Shown: positions 25,167 to 34,988, counted from the stretch's first letter. The stretch is 52,959 nucleotides of DNA from Candidatus Parcubacteria bacterium (GCA_023132155.1 JAGLYP010000014.1:1-52959), one strand, 5' to 3'. The notes: generated from the sequence alone by a model not told the origin. A program made the numbers and translations.

Positions 25167-26372
25167 TTAAAAATTAGAAGACATCTGATACATCGGCAGG
25201 ATGATTGCGGCCACCATAAGGCCGACGCCGATGCCCATAACAACCATTATTATCGGCTCCATTAAAGTCATCAAATTCGCGACCATATTATTAACTTCTC
25301 TGCCGTAGAAATCGGTAATACACTCTAATATAACATCCAGCTTGCCGGTTTTTTCGCCAATGTTCATCATCTGCGAAACCATGCTCGGTATTTCTTTGCT
25401 ATTGCTAAAAACCAATGAAATTGAATTGCCGTCTTCAATTTCTTTTTTGGTCGCCAATATCAAATCTTTATAAACTTGATTTTCAACAACCTCTGACACA
25501 ATCAAGAGCCCCTTGGAAATATTAACTCCGCCGATTAAAAGGGTATGAAGCGAACGTGTAAAACGCACCAAATAAATCAGACGAAAAAGCCTGCCGAAAA
25601 CCGGCAAATGCAAAAGTATTTTATCAATATTTTTTTTAACAGCAGGTACTTTTTTTAAAACTTTAAAGCCGACCACCGCGCCAACCAAAAGAATCAGCAA
25701 TAGCCACCAAAAACCGGCTAAAAAATCCGAAACCGCGATTAATACTTTGGTAGCCACAGGCAATTCACCTCCTGTTTCGGAAATCACCGCGGTTAACTTC
25801 GGCACCACAAATATCATCATAATAACTCCAACAATGCCCAATCCGCAAAACACAAAAGCCGGATAAATCATAGCTCCCTTGATTTTAGAAGCCATATCAT
25901 AATCCTTTTCTAATTCATCAGCCAAATAGTTTAAAACTTCATCAAGCTTGCCAGAGGTTTCACCGGAACGGACAACATTTACATAAAATTTGGAAAAAAT
26001 ATGCGGCTTTTTGGCAAAAGCGTCAGAAAGCCTGACGCCCTCGTCAATATCATCGGCAATTTCAGAAATCGCCATTTTTAATTTAAGATTTTTGGTTTGT
26101 TCGGTAAGCAATTTTAAAGACTGCACTAAAGCGACATTAGCGGAAATCAAAACCGAAAACTGGCGGGAAAATGCCACTAACTCTTTAGCTTTTATTCCGC
26201 CAATCACAATAGAAAAACCGCCGGATCCTTTGCCGCCGGTTTTTTCCAAGGAAATTATATCTAAATTTTTTTCTTTCAACAAATCAATCGCCGCTTCTTC
26301 GCTATCAGCCTCAACCAGGCCCGAAACGGTTTTATTGCCTTTATTTGTTGCTTTATATTTAAATATTTGCAT
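25167..26372 (-). CDS. pilC: type IV pilus inner-membrane platform protein PilC
   Basis: The 401-residue protein has two type II secretion F domains. The first is about 67-190, with FSRQFSVLISANVALVQSL and the second at 270-390, with FTRSLHTLLIGGVNISKGL. Each is preceded or followed by membrane helices. MQIFKYKATNKGNKTVSG at the start is the usual PilC beginning. It anchors the assembly ATPase at the membrane. It is preceded by a response regulator gene and pilB. Confidence 0.92.
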   Translation of the reverse strand: MQIFKYKATNKGNKTVSGLVEADSEEAAIDLLKEKNLDIISLEKTGGKGSGGFSIVIGGIKAKELVAFSRQFSVLISANVALVQSLKLLTEQTKNLKLKMAISEIADDIDEGVRLSDAFAKKPHIFSKFYVNVVRSGETSGKLDEVLNYLADELEKDYDMASKIKGAMIYPAFVFCGLGIVGVIMMIFVVPKLTAVISETGGELPVATKVLIAVSDFLAGFWWLLLILLVGAVVGFKVLKKVPAVKKNIDKILLHLPVFGRLFRLIYLVRFTRSLHTLLIGGVNISKGLLIVSEVVENQVYKDLILATKKEIEDGNSISLVFSNSKEIPSMVSQMMNIGEKTGKLDVILECITDFYGREVNNMVANLMTLMEPIIMVVMGIGVGLMVAAIILPMYQMSSNF

Positions 26373-26395
26373 TTTAATTCTTAATTCTCAATTAA

Positions 26396-26785
26396 TTAAT
26401 CCCGTCCCAATATTTTTTTAATCCGCGTAACCACTTCGGAGGGCATAAAATGGGCTTTGATTAAATAATCATCCGCGCCTAAAATCAAACCCTTTTCAAT
26501 TTCATCTTTTTGGTTTAAATTCGTCAAAAGAATAACCGGAATTTCTCTGGTATCCTCATCGGCTTTCAACTTTTCCAATACTTCAAAACCATTCATTTTC
26601 GGCATTAAAATATCCAATAAAATTATATCGGAATCTTCTCTTTTCGCCATTTCAAAACCTTTCTCACCGTCATCCGCGGTTATCACAATAAATCCTTCAG
26701 CTTCAAATTTTATAGAATACATGCTTAATAGAAAAGGATCATCCTCAATTAAAAGAATTTTTATAGCGCTATTTTTTTCTGGCAT
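26396..26785 (-). CDS. single-domain response regulator (CheY-like)
   Basis: The 129-residue receiver domain has LLIEDDPFLL near the start with the acidic pair, IILLDILMPKMNG with the phospho-accepting Asp at about residue 57, and LTN plus a Lys-containing LIKAHF near the end. There is no output domain. It lies between pilB and pilC, so phosphorylation may tune the pilus motor, as with stand-alone regulators in some pilus systems. No histidine kinase is in the window. A second such protein is at 47809-48177. Confidence 0.88.
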   Translation of the reverse strand: MPEKNSAIKILLIEDDPFLLSMYSIKFEAEGFIVITADDGEKGFEMAKREDSDIILLDILMPKMNGFEVLEKLKADEDTREIPVILLTNLNQKDEIEKGLILGADDYLIKAHFMPSEVVTRIKKILGRD

Positions 26786-26877
26786 ATATTTATTATTAAG
26801 AATTAAGAATCAGGAATTAAGAATCAAGGACATAAATAAATTCCCTAATTCTTTATTCTTAATTCTTTATTCTTAAC

Positions 26878-28620
26878 TTAATCTTTCATTACCCTCAAAA
26901 TTTCTTCTATTGTCGTAATTCCCTGCAAAACTTTTAATATTCCGTCTTGCTTAATTGTGATAAATTCTTGTGTGTTTTTTACTTGTTCAATAGTTAAATC
27001 ATGATTACCGCCAAGAATCAATCTTTTTAATTTTTTATTTATATCCAAAACCTCTACCACGGACACGCGGCCGGAGTAACCGCTATTTCCGCAGCGCGGA
27101 CATCCTTTGCCATGATGAAAAATTAATTTTTTCGGATTAAAATTTTTAATTACCTGACTAACATATTCTTCGCCGACATTGCTTATTTCCGCCTTTATTT
27201 CCTCTAAAATATCATTTGGAATTTCAAATTCTTCTTTACAATGCGGACATATTTTACGCGCCAAGCGCTGGGCTACTATTGTATGCATAGTTGAACCCAA
27301 TAAAAAAGGCTCAATACGCATATCAATCATGCGCGGTATCGCCCCAACCGCGCTATTGGTATGCAAAGTTGACAACACCACATGTCCTGTCAACGCGGCG
27401 TGAATCGCCAATTCAGCGGTTTCTTCATCGCGAATCTCTCCGACCATAATTACATCGGGATCTTGCCTTAAAAAAGACCTTAGGCCGGATGAAAAAGTAT
27501 ATCCGATTTCCGGTTTAACCTGCGACTGATTAATGCCTTTTATTTGATACTCAACAGGATCTTCCAAGGTGGAAATATTTACGCCTTCTTTGTTTAAAAT
27601 ATCAAGCATGGAAAACAAAGTGGTTGATTTACCCGAACCGGTAGGGCCGGTTACCAAAAGCAAGCCTTCGGTTTTTTTTAAATTATTTTCCACCGTTTTT
27701 AACTGCCTTCCCTGAAAGCCTAAATCCGGCAAAGCAGGCGCGCCTTTGGTTGTGTCCAAAATCCTCATCACCACTTTTTCCGAACCGATTAAAGGCATAA
27801 TTGAAACACGGAAATCAATTTCTCTTTCATTAATAATCAAGCGAATGCGCCCATCCTGCGGAATTCTTGTTTCATCAATTTTTAAATTCGCCATTACTTT
27901 TACGCGAGCGACAATCGCGTTATGCACGTTGCGCGGAAGCACCAAAGAAGTATGCAATATGCCGTCAATGCGGTACCTGACCCGGCTCTCTGAATACAGG
28001 GGCTCAATGTGAATATCACTGGCGTCGCCCTCAACCGCGTGACGGATAATAACTGAAACAATTTTCGCTACCGGCGCGCTTTTAGTTATTTCTTCCAAAT
28101 CAATCTTGTCCTTAGCGTCAACCGTCATTAGCTCCCCTTCTTTCGACGCTTTAGATTCCAGGGCGGAAGAAAGCTCTTCGGAAATTGATTTATATTTTTT
28201 AACAGCTTCCTGAAAACTGTCTTTGGAAATAAAAAAATATTCCACTTCCAAACCATTGCCTTTAGCCAAAAAATCTACAGCTTCAATCGCCTTAAAATTA
28301 TCCGGATCAGTTACGCCGACTTTTATTTTCCGTCCTTCTTTTAAAAAACAAATAATTTTATAATTCTCCGCGACCTCGCCGGGAATTATATTAATCGCGT
28401 TTTCATCAATATCTTTTTCTCGCAAATTTTCATAAGGCAGATTATAAAGCCCTGCTTTAAGCTTAGTTAAATCTTCCAGGCTGATTATTTTTTTATTTGC
28501 TAAAATTTCTTCAATGCTTTTCTTATCCGCATTCGCCTTTTTTTTAAACTCGCTTGCCTGCTCCAACGTCAACATTTGATTTTCAACTAAATGCCTTAAA
28601 ATTTCTTCCTGTTTTGCCAT
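26878..28620 (-). CDS. pilB: type IV pilus assembly ATPase PilB
   Basis: The 580-residue AAA+ motor drives pilus extension. The N-terminal MshEN-like domain (about 1-140) is followed by the secretion ATPase core: the Asp box SDIHIEPL at about 200, Walker A GPTGSGKST near 325, GEIRDEETAELAIHAALTGHVVLSTLHTN as Walker B and His box, and a zinc-binding insert CPHCKEEF...CPRCGNSGYSGR. The length fits the family. The retraction ATPase PilT is not in the window. Confidence 0.94.
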   Translation of the reverse strand: MAKQEEILRHLVENQMLTLEQASEFKKKANADKKSIEEILANKKIISLEDLTKLKAGLYNLPYENLREKDIDENAINIIPGEVAENYKIICFLKEGRKIKVGVTDPDNFKAIEAVDFLAKGNGLEVEYFFISKDSFQEAVKKYKSISEELSSALESKASKEGELMTVDAKDKIDLEEITKSAPVAKIVSVIIRHAVEGDASDIHIEPLYSESRVRYRIDGILHTSLVLPRNVHNAIVARVKVMANLKIDETRIPQDGRIRLIINEREIDFRVSIMPLIGSEKVVMRILDTTKGAPALPDLGFQGRQLKTVENNLKKTEGLLLVTGPTGSGKSTTLFSMLDILNKEGVNISTLEDPVEYQIKGINQSQVKPEIGYTFSSGLRSFLRQDPDVIMVGEIRDEETAELAIHAALTGHVVLSTLHTNSAVGAIPRMIDMRIEPFLLGSTMHTIVAQRLARKICPHCKEEFEIPNDILEEIKAEISNVGEEYVSQVIKNFNPKKLIFHHGKGCPRCGNSGYSGRVSVVEVLDINKKLKRLILGGNHDLTIEQVKNTQEFITIKQDGILKVLQGITTIEEILRVMKD

Positions 28621-28748
28621 ATATTATATACAAAATTATTAAAATAATCGTGCCAAAAAAATTTTTATAGACGCTTTTCTTAAATTTTTGCCGTAATTCT
28701 TGTCTTGTTCTTTTTTCACCGAGATTCCCGCAAACTTTAAGGCGGGAA

Positions 28749-29034
28749 TTGTAGATGTTTACTAATTCGCTGACAAATTTTTTTAAAATTTAACCGACAA
28801 ATACCTCTCTCCCTCTTTTGTCATCTCGACCGGAGCGTTAGCGGAGCGGAGAGATCTTTAATATATTTAAACTTTTTCACGGATTTTTTAGTAGATAATT
28901 ATTTCTTATTTATTTTATATATTAATCATTTTTTGTAATTCACGTATTATAGATCTCTCCTCGCTTCGCTCGTTCGAGATGACAAAATGAAAGAAAAATT
29001 CCTTTTTTGCCAGCGAATTAGTAGACGTCTACAG
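28749..29034. mobile_element. nested inverted-repeat element between pilB and the pilO-side genes
   Basis: Outer imperfect inverted repeats of about 27 bases (TTGTAGATGTTTACTAATTC and onward, against GAATTAGTAGACGTCTAC) enclose an inner element (28816-28987). The inner ends are TTTTGTCATCTCGACCGGAG and TCGAGATGACAAAA, with GGAGAGATCT/AGATCTCTCC. The inner one has a second copy at 50808-50978. The left flank also holds a hairpin GATTCCCGC/GCGGGAATT. This fills most of the 430-base gene gap; no gene is seen there. Confidence 0.75.
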
Positions 29035-29051
29035 AAATGACAAAAAGTGGA

Positions 29052-29351
29052 TTAATCAGCCTTAAAGGGATTTTTTTTGCCGATTTTCAAATCAGCCATA
29101 CTCTTAATATCAACGGAATTATCTTTTAATTTTTTATACCGGCTGTCTTTTAAAAAACCGGAATCAAACTTTTTAATCGGCCTATCCTGCGCCAAAAAAT
29201 CTGTCTTTGGTATTGAAAAAAAATTTTCCCCACCAGGATCACCTATAAAAACACTGTCTTTAAATAACAAAACGGCAATAACTATTAAAATCACGCCCAA
29301 AACAGCTCCGTAAATTAAATTTTTCTTTTTACTAACTTTTTGTGTCAACAT
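29052..29351 (-). CDS. small membrane protein of the pilus locus (PilP-like position)
   Basis: The 99-residue protein has one membrane helix (about 13-31) and a soluble tail ending KIGKKNPFKAD. It directly follows the PilO gene with one base between, in the place where other genomes keep PilP. The sequence is too short and different to claim homology to PilP. It is probably part of the alignment complex. Confidence 0.6.
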   Translation of the reverse strand: MLTQKVSKKKNLIYGAVLGVILIVIAVLLFKDSVFIGDPGGENFFSIPKTDFLAQDRPIKKFDSGFLKDSRYKKLKDNSVDIKSMADLKIGKKNPFKAD

Positions 29352-29352
29352 C

Positions 29353-30003
29353 TTATTTGTCTTTTAAATAATACGCGGTAACACTCAAATCTAAAACACC
29401 CTCTTCCAAATTACAATCCAGCTTATCAATATCTAATATTTGCAAATTATTTTCAAACGCGGATAGCACTTTTTTAAAATGCTCATAACTGCCAATTCCT
29501 GAAATTGACAAATCAATTTTAAGCTCATCAACCCCGGAAACCGAAACTTCCATATCGGTGTCAGATGTTTCTACGCGCCTTCCCCTTAAATTATCAGCTG
29601 CCTTGCATTCTTCATTTATATCAATAGAATCAAGAACCAGGCCTTGGCGCAAAATAAAGGCTTCCATATTTGTAAATAATAAATTTTTATTATTATTTTC
29701 CGGAATCATTATGTTTATTTTTTTCTTTTCCGCCTCGCTAACGCTTTCATAAGCCAAACGATATTCTTTTAACTTTTCTAATTTTTTTTCCAGCATTATT
29801 TTAGCACTTTCCTTATTTTCATTGGCAACTTCAATATTGCTTTTTATATTATCTTGCTTAGCCCTAATAACATAAAAATAACCCGCGTATAATAATAAAA
29901 TAACTATAAGCGCGATGATAAAACCAAAATATTTAAGCAAAAACAAATTTATTTTATTTTGTATTTCTTTGTTTTTTTTCTTGTTTTCGGTTTTTTTAAT
30001 CAT
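29353..30003 (-). CDS. pilO: pilus alignment protein PilO
   Basis: The 216-residue protein has a membrane helix at about 28-48, a coiled region to about 95 and a beta-alpha domain with LFTNMEAFILRQGLVLDSID and IDLSISGIGSYEHFKKVLSAFENN. This is the usual PilO profile. The start overlaps the pilN stop by eight bases, so they are translated together. PilO binds PilN and links the motor to the envelope. Confidence 0.82.
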   Translation of the reverse strand: MIKKTENKKKNKEIQNKINLFLLKYFGFIIALIVILLLYAGYFYVIRAKQDNIKSNIEVANENKESAKIMLEKKLEKLKEYRLAYESVSEAEKKKINIMIPENNNKNLLFTNMEAFILRQGLVLDSIDINEECKAADNLRGRRVETSDTDMEVSVSGVDELKIDLSISGIGSYEHFKKVLSAFENNLQILDIDKLDCNLEEGVLDLSVTAYYLKDK

Positions 30004-31009
30004 GCTGATTTTTTATTTTAAAAATATCCGGAGATAATTTCAATTCCAATGAATAACTTACGCCGTCTCTTGTTTTTTTATCTTCTTCGCCTTTATTTTC
30101 CTTATCAATCACGCCGGATAAAACCTTTGCTTTCAACACATGCTCAGTAGATCTTAAAACTCTTAGCTGATCGTCAATACTGCCATAATTTTTGGTAATC
30201 GCTTCAAAATCAAAAACTCCGGCAGTATTTCCTGAAACGCTGCTGGTATAATAAGTATTTGATAAAGTATTTTCTTCTAAAAATTTAAAAAAATTAGTCC
30301 AATATATATGATTATCAAGCAAACTTGAGGCAATATTCAATTTTTCCTGAAATTCAACAATCTCTTGATTTTGCTCTTCAATATTATTAATTTTAACATT
30401 CAAAACTTCAATCTCGCTATCCAGGCCTTTGCCTTCTAAATCAAATCTATATTCCTCGTAAATTAATTGCGCGTAAAAACCGCCGATTACCAAAACAACA
30501 AAAACCAAACCCATCAAAAAAAGAATAATATTTTTCTTCCAATCTATATAAGTAGTAACGTCTTCTTTAATCAAATTAGTTTTTAAAGTAACTTCAGATG
30601 GAAAACCGGAATTATCAGCCTTATTAACTCCGGATTTCAAATTCGCGAGGCTTAAAACGTTCTTGCGGGATTTTTTTTGATTTGAATCCTTAACAACGGT
30701 TTTCGTGTTTTTTTCCACGAAAAAATTTTTATTTTGTTTTTCCCGTTTCAAGACTTTGTTATATTTGCTTAAAATACGCTTTTTGCCGGCAAAACCAGAA
30801 TCATCGCCTGAATTAACATTTGGTGATTTTTTAGAAAAAGAAAAAAATCCTTTTCTATTTTCTTCCAAAGGCTTATTATCTATTGAATTCTTACCGCCGG
30901 ATTCTTTTATGCTAACATCCGGAGACGTCCAGACAATTTCTTTTTCCTGCTTTTCCTGTTTAACTTTCTCTGTATTTCCTTTGTTTGTTACAAAATTATT
31001 ACCGCTCAT
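29996..31009 (-). CDS. pilN: pilus alignment protein PilN
   Basis: The 337-residue protein has a long, Lys- and Ser-rich N-terminal cytoplasmic extension (about 1-155). A membrane helix (about 160-180) and coiled coil follow, then a PilN-type beta domain (about 235-330). The extension is much longer than in model PilN proteins, where only a short PilM-binding tail precedes the helix. Gene order pilM-pilN-pilO confirms the call. Confidence 0.8.
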   Translation of the reverse strand: MSGNNFVTNKGNTEKVKQEKQEKEIVWTSPDVSIKESGGKNSIDNKPLEENRKGFFSFSKKSPNVNSGDDSGFAGKKRILSKYNKVLKREKQNKNFFVEKNTKTVVKDSNQKKSRKNVLSLANLKSGVNKADNSGFPSEVTLKTNLIKEDVTTYIDWKKNIILFLMGLVFVVLVIGGFYAQLIYEEYRFDLEGKGLDSEIEVLNVKINNIEEQNQEIVEFQEKLNIASSLLDNHIYWTNFFKFLEENTLSNTYYTSSVSGNTAGVFDFEAITKNYGSIDDQLRVLRSTEHVLKAKVLSGVIDKENKGEEDKKTRDGVSYSLELKLSPDIFKIKNQHD

Positions 31010-31107
31010 AAATAATATTACAAGTTTAATTATTTAAGTTGCGCAAATCACACGCTTACCTAAAAAATTTATACCGATAGCTATTTAAACGCGCATAGAC
31101 GAACTGT

Positions 31108-32163
31108 TTATTCCAATTCCCTAATGGCCAGACCGATTGCTACCGCCATTCTGGGACCTATCTCCTGCAATAACGGCCTTAATTCTCTCGGATAAGAAAC
31201 TCGCGACCATGGATCACCGATAATTATTTTCATATCCAAAATTTTAGCCAAATACCCGGTTAAATTCGGTAAAAGCACCGAACCGCCGGACAAAATAATT
31301 TTTTCAATTTTTTTATTATTCTTGCCATGAAAATGATTAACGACATATTTTATCTCATTAACCACCGGAGAAATAGCATTGGTAATCGCTTTAAGCTCAT
31401 TGCCACCATGAGAATTAATTGAAGAAACACCCAAATCATATTTAAATTGTTCCGATTTATCCAAGGAAATATTTAAATTTTTACCGATTGTTTCTGTTAT
31501 TTTTTCCCCGCCCACGTCAATACTGCGGCTCAACATGGGAATAATAGAATCAACCACGGATATATCCGTAGTGCTGGCGCCAATTTCAACCAACATTATC
31601 GTTGATTTATCATTTCCCAGCAATGAACGGATTAAAGAAAAAGTTTCTGTTTCCAGGCTTAGTAAATTTATTTTTGCCAATTTAAAAATTTCAATATATT
31701 TTTTCACCAAAACCCTGGGCGCCCCAGTCAATAAAATCTTAACATCATTGGCGTTTTTTTTCTTATTTTGTTTTTCCCTGCTGGCATCAATTTCTTTCCA
31801 ATCTAAAATCATATCTTCAAGAGGAAGCGGAATAACTTTTTTTGCCTCCCAATGAACAGCGGACGCAATGTCTTTTTTGGGAATATTAGATAAATTCAAC
31901 ACGCTGGAAAAAACAGAAAAAGTCGGCAACGCGGAAATCGCGCTTTGCGCGCTTATTCCCGCTTCCCGAATAATTTTTTTTATTACCTTAGCGGAAAGCT
32001 CAGAATTATTTTGCCAATCCACGATTTCTGATTTTTCACTTTCGCTAAAGCCGTAATTTACCAGTTTAATTTTGCCGCTTTCTTTTTTTAACTCAACAAT
32101 CTTTATGCCGGTACTTCCGATATCTATGCCCATATAGCTTGCCGAATTTGATAATAATGCCAT
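31108..32163 (-). CDS. pilM: pilus cytoplasmic ring protein PilM
   Basis: The 351-residue protein has the actin/FtsA fold: MGIDIGSTGIKIVELK at the start (phosphate 1 loop), VEIGASTTDISVV in the middle (phosphate 2 loop) and LSGGSVLLPNL near the end (adenosine loop). The frame is open from a TTG at 32178, but the ATG at 32163 is the better start. First gene of the pilus locus; PilM forms a cytoplasmic ring that recruits PilN. Confidence 0.9.
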   Translation of the reverse strand: MALLSNSASYMGIDIGSTGIKIVELKKESGKIKLVNYGFSESEKSEIVDWQNNSELSAKVIKKIIREAGISAQSAISALPTFSVFSSVLNLSNIPKKDIASAVHWEAKKVIPLPLEDMILDWKEIDASREKQNKKKNANDVKILLTGAPRVLVKKYIEIFKLAKINLLSLETETFSLIRSLLGNDKSTIMLVEIGASTTDISVVDSIIPMLSRSIDVGGEKITETIGKNLNISLDKSEQFKYDLGVSSINSHGGNELKAITNAISPVVNEIKYVVNHFHGKNNKKIEKIILSGGSVLLPNLTGYLAKILDMKIIIGDPWSRVSYPRELRPLLQEIGPRMAVAIGLAIRELE

Positions 32164-32170
32164 AAGTATT

Positions 32171-32199
32171 TTGTGCAATTTCTTAATTTGTAGTATAAT
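32171..32199 (+). promoter_or_regulatory. promoter of the propeller protein gene
   Basis: TTGTGC, 17 bases and TATAAT on +, about 95 bases before the start codon. On the minus strand an extended -10 (TGTTATAAT, 32257-32265) may serve pilM, so the gap holds divergent promoters. Confidence 0.5.
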
Positions 32200-32294
32200 T
32201 TAAATACACATCCAGAATTATCATTTTTTACACATTAATAAATATTTCCTTTTTTTATTATAACACAAAAGGCCGCTTAACTCCAAATATTTTT

Positions 32295-33533
32295 ATGAAC
32301 TTTTGGTATAAATATAAAAAACTTATTTTAATAACAGCCTTTTTGGCTGTTTGCTTATCAATCGGCTATCTATTATATCTAATGTTTTTTAAGCCAGCTC
32401 TTCCAAAACCTCCAACAGATGAAGAAAAAACAAGCACTTCGAGCATGAGCGGTTTTCCCGATTCCGATTCCGGCGCAAAAATAACCGGAGACACTGAAGA
32501 CGGAACACAAACAAGCGATATTTCTTTACCGCAAAGCCGAGCCAGTGAAATAGCCAAAGGGGGCTTAACTAAAACAAGCAAATTAAACAATGAAAATTCT
32601 CTTGAACCGATAATCAGTTCTGATGGAAATAAATTGCAATATTATAATAAAGAAGACGGGCATTTTTATAAAATTGACAAAAACGGCAAAGCCTTTTTAA
32701 TGTCGGAAAAAACATTTCATAATGTTGAAAACATTGTTTGGGCGGATACTAAAAATAAAGCTATTATTGAATATCCTGATGGAGCAAATACTTTATATAA
32801 TTTTGACACAAACAGGCAGACAAGCCTGCCCTCGCACTGGAAAGATTTTAATTTTAGCCCCGGCTCTGAAAAAATTGTCATGAAAAGCATCGGTCTTGAT
32901 CCCGGAAATCGCTGGCTGGCTGTTGCCGGCGATGACGGCTCTAATGTCCGCGCTCTTGAACCGTTGGGAAAAAAAGACGATACTGTTTATCCTGCCTGGT
33001 CGCCCAATAATCAAATTGCCGCGGTTTTTACGGAAAGCCGTGATTTTGACCGCCAAGAAGTTTATTTTATCGGCCTGAATAAAGAAAATTTTAAATCCGC
33101 TATTGTTGACGGCCGCGGCTTCCAGCCCAAATGGTCGCCCAAAGGCGATCAATTGCTCTATAGCGTTTATTCAAGCAAAAACAATCTTAAGCCAAGCCTC
33201 TGGGTGGTAAACGCGCAAGGCGAATCAATAGGCAGCGGACGAAAAAATTTAAATATTGAAACTTGGGCGGAAAAATGCGCTTACGGAAGCGACACTGAAT
33301 TATATTGCGCGGTTCCGGAAAATCTGCCGGAAGGCTCCGGCTTATTTCCGGAATTAGCCTTAGGAAGCAAAGACAACATATATAAAATTGACACAAAAAC
33401 CGGAGTAAAAAAATTAATCGCCATACCTGATCAAAATTTTAGCATGTCTAACCTGAATATAAGCGAAAACGGCTATTATCTTTATTTCACTGATAACAAA
33501 AATAATAATATTCATAAGATTAAATTGAAATAA
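32295..33533 (+). CDS. membrane-anchored TolB-like beta-propeller protein
   Basis: The 412-residue protein has an N-terminal membrane helix (about 10-32), a Pro/Ser/Thr-rich linker (about 35-95) and a propeller-like body. Several WSPNNQIAAVF and WSPKGDQLLY type strands are typical of PD40/TolB blades. No enzyme motif is seen. It is divergent from pilM. The likely role is a scaffold or sensor on the outer face of the membrane. Confidence 0.75.
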   Translation: MNFWYKYKKLILITAFLAVCLSIGYLLYLMFFKPALPKPPTDEEKTSTSSMSGFPDSDSGAKITGDTEDGTQTSDISLPQSRASEIAKGGLTKTSKLNNENSLEPIISSDGNKLQYYNKEDGHFYKIDKNGKAFLMSEKTFHNVENIVWADTKNKAIIEYPDGANTLYNFDTNRQTSLPSHWKDFNFSPGSEKIVMKSIGLDPGNRWLAVAGDDGSNVRALEPLGKKDDTVYPAWSPNNQIAAVFTESRDFDRQEVYFIGLNKENFKSAIVDGRGFQPKWSPKGDQLLYSVYSSKNNLKPSLWVVNAQGESIGSGRKNLNIETWAEKCAYGSDTELYCAVPENLPEGSGLFPELALGSKDNIYKIDTKTGVKKLIAIPDQNFSMSNLNISENGYYLYFTDNKNNNIHKIKLK

Positions 33534-33546
33534 CGATATAGCAAAA

Positions 33547-33730
33547 GGCTAAGCTACTAACTAGAGAATTAAGAATATTCAATAACCAATAAACAATATT
33601 CATTAAATAATTAATAATTCAACATTCAATAAAATTGAGAGTTAAGATATTGGATATTGATTAAATATTGAGTATTGAACATTGAAGATTCTGTGTTGCG
33701 CGTGGATATTCTCTAGTTAGTAGCTTAGCC
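33547..33730. mobile_element. 184-bp element with perfect 23-bp inverted ends
   Basis: The ends are GGCTAAGCTACTAACTAGAG AAT and the exact reverse complement. Between lie AT-rich inner repeats (AATATTCAATA type). It fills the gap between the propeller protein gene and comFC. There is no gene inside. Confidence 0.8.
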
Positions 33731-33745
33731 TCTTTTTCAATAAAT

Positions 33746-34507
33746 ATGCCTTTCTCAAACAACATCTCACTCGCGCGTGATTTTATTTTTGACTTGATTT
33801 TCCCGATAGAATGTTTAGGGTGCGGTGAACAAGGAAAATGGCTATGCGGCCAATGTTTTAAAAAACTTGAAGTTAATAGCAAGCAACGCTGCCTTAATTG
33901 CAAAACTGAAAATGACTTCGGGGGATTGTGCCCTGAATGCAAAAAAAATTTTTATCTTGATGGCGTGCTTGCCGCGGGAAATTATGAAGACAAATTAATA
34001 TCACAGCTGATTAAGCAATATAAATATTACTTTTCCTTAAAAGTCGCTGATATTCTCAGCGATTTTGTACTTTTTTTTCTTAGAAATTTAAACAGCCAAA
34101 TAATTTTATTGCCCGCGAAAAGAACAGGCGCGCCTAGATTTTTGTTTAAACAGAATAATTATTGCATTATGCCGGTTCCATTGCACAAGCGCCGCTTGCG
34201 CTGGCGCGGTTTTAATCAATCTGAAAAACTCGCGAAAATATTATCAAAAAAACTGAATATTCCGCTTATCAATAACCAATTAATCAGAACAAAATATAAC
34301 CGGCCGCAGGCTAAAATAAATTCGCAAAAAAGAAAAAACAATATCAGCGGCTGTTTTCAATATCAAGGCGATTCTCTCGCCAAAAAAAATATTATTCTTA
34401 TTGATGACGTCGTTACCAGCGGTTCAACTCTGGATGAATGCGCGAAAATCTTAAAAGAAAAAGGCGCCCAAAAAGTTTGGGGCCTTTGCGTTGCCAGAGG
34501 CGGGTAG
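33746..34507 (+). CDS. comFC: ComF-family phosphoribosyltransferase-like protein
   Basis: The 253-residue protein has a Cys-rich zinc part (CLGCGEQ, CGQC, CLNC, CPEC at about 24-70), then YKYYFSLK, RGFNQSE and a PRPP-site loop IILIDDVVTSGSTLDEC near residue 220. This is the ComFC pattern. In model bacteria it is needed for DNA uptake. The pilus locus on one side and a ComEC-like protein later in the window fit natural competence. Confidence 0.9.
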   Translation: MPFSNNISLARDFIFDLIFPIECLGCGEQGKWLCGQCFKKLEVNSKQRCLNCKTENDFGGLCPECKKNFYLDGVLAAGNYEDKLISQLIKQYKYYFSLKVADILSDFVLFFLRNLNSQIILLPAKRTGAPRFLFKQNNYCIMPVPLHKRRLRWRGFNQSEKLAKILSKKLNIPLINNQLIRTKYNRPQAKINSQKRKNNISGCFQYQGDSLAKKNIILIDDVVTSGSTLDECAKILKEKGAQKVWGLCVARGG

Positions 34508-34509
34508 AG

Positions 34510-34848
34510 TTATAAATCAAAATGTTTTTTTAAATATTTTTCTGCTTGAGCCATTACAATCAATTCTATTTCACCAATCTTATGAATAAAACGCGCTTTA
34601 TCAAAACTTATTATATGATGGACTTTAATTAAAGAATCCATTTTCAATCTGTTCTTAGAGCTCTTAATAATTGCAATATCGTCATTATGCTTATTGGTTG
34701 AGCTAGTCATTGGCATTATAGTAACTACTGTTGCAATCTGTATTTGTTTATTGCTTTCAATAACAAGAGCCGGTCTGTCTTTTATATGCTCATGTCCGAC
34801 GCTTTAATTTTCTATAAATTTAACTAACCATATTTCTCCTTTCTTCAT
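34510..34848 (-). pseudogene. MazF/PemK toxin gene with an in-frame stop
   Basis: Read from 34848 (MKKGEIWLVKFIEN), codon 15 is TAA at 34804-34806. The same frame continues with SVGHEHIKDRPALVIES and then the full C-terminal half. That is the MazF start GEIWLV...VGHE...RPALVI with one nonsense codon. AGAAAGGAG precedes another in-frame ATG. The gene is inactive unless the stop is read through. Its antitoxin gene is just upstream. Confidence 0.8.
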
Positions 34849-34850
34849 AA

Positions 34851-34988
34851 TTATTTTAAATTGCGATAATAATTAGCTTCATCTGCCGGCATAAAGCCCA
34901 GTGCGTCAAGAGCGTCTTTACCGGCAGCATCCTGCATTGCTGACAACTCTTTGAACGCTGATATTTTTTTTCTTATTAATTTACTCAT
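34851..34988 (-). CDS. small antitoxin of the broken MazF-type pair
   Basis: A 45-residue reading frame (MSKLIRKKISAFKELSAM...). It ends two bases before the MazF-type start, the usual antitoxin-toxin order. It is basic at the front and acidic behind. Too short for a firm family call; the position gives the role. Confidence 0.55.
   Translation of the reverse strand: MSKLIRKKISAFKELSAMQDAAGKDALDALGFMPADEANYYRNLK

Noticed and set aside
33661-33942. 93-residue open frame on minus over comFC
   Set aside because: It lies opposite the Cys-rich front of ComFC and runs into the inverted-repeat element; no family match.
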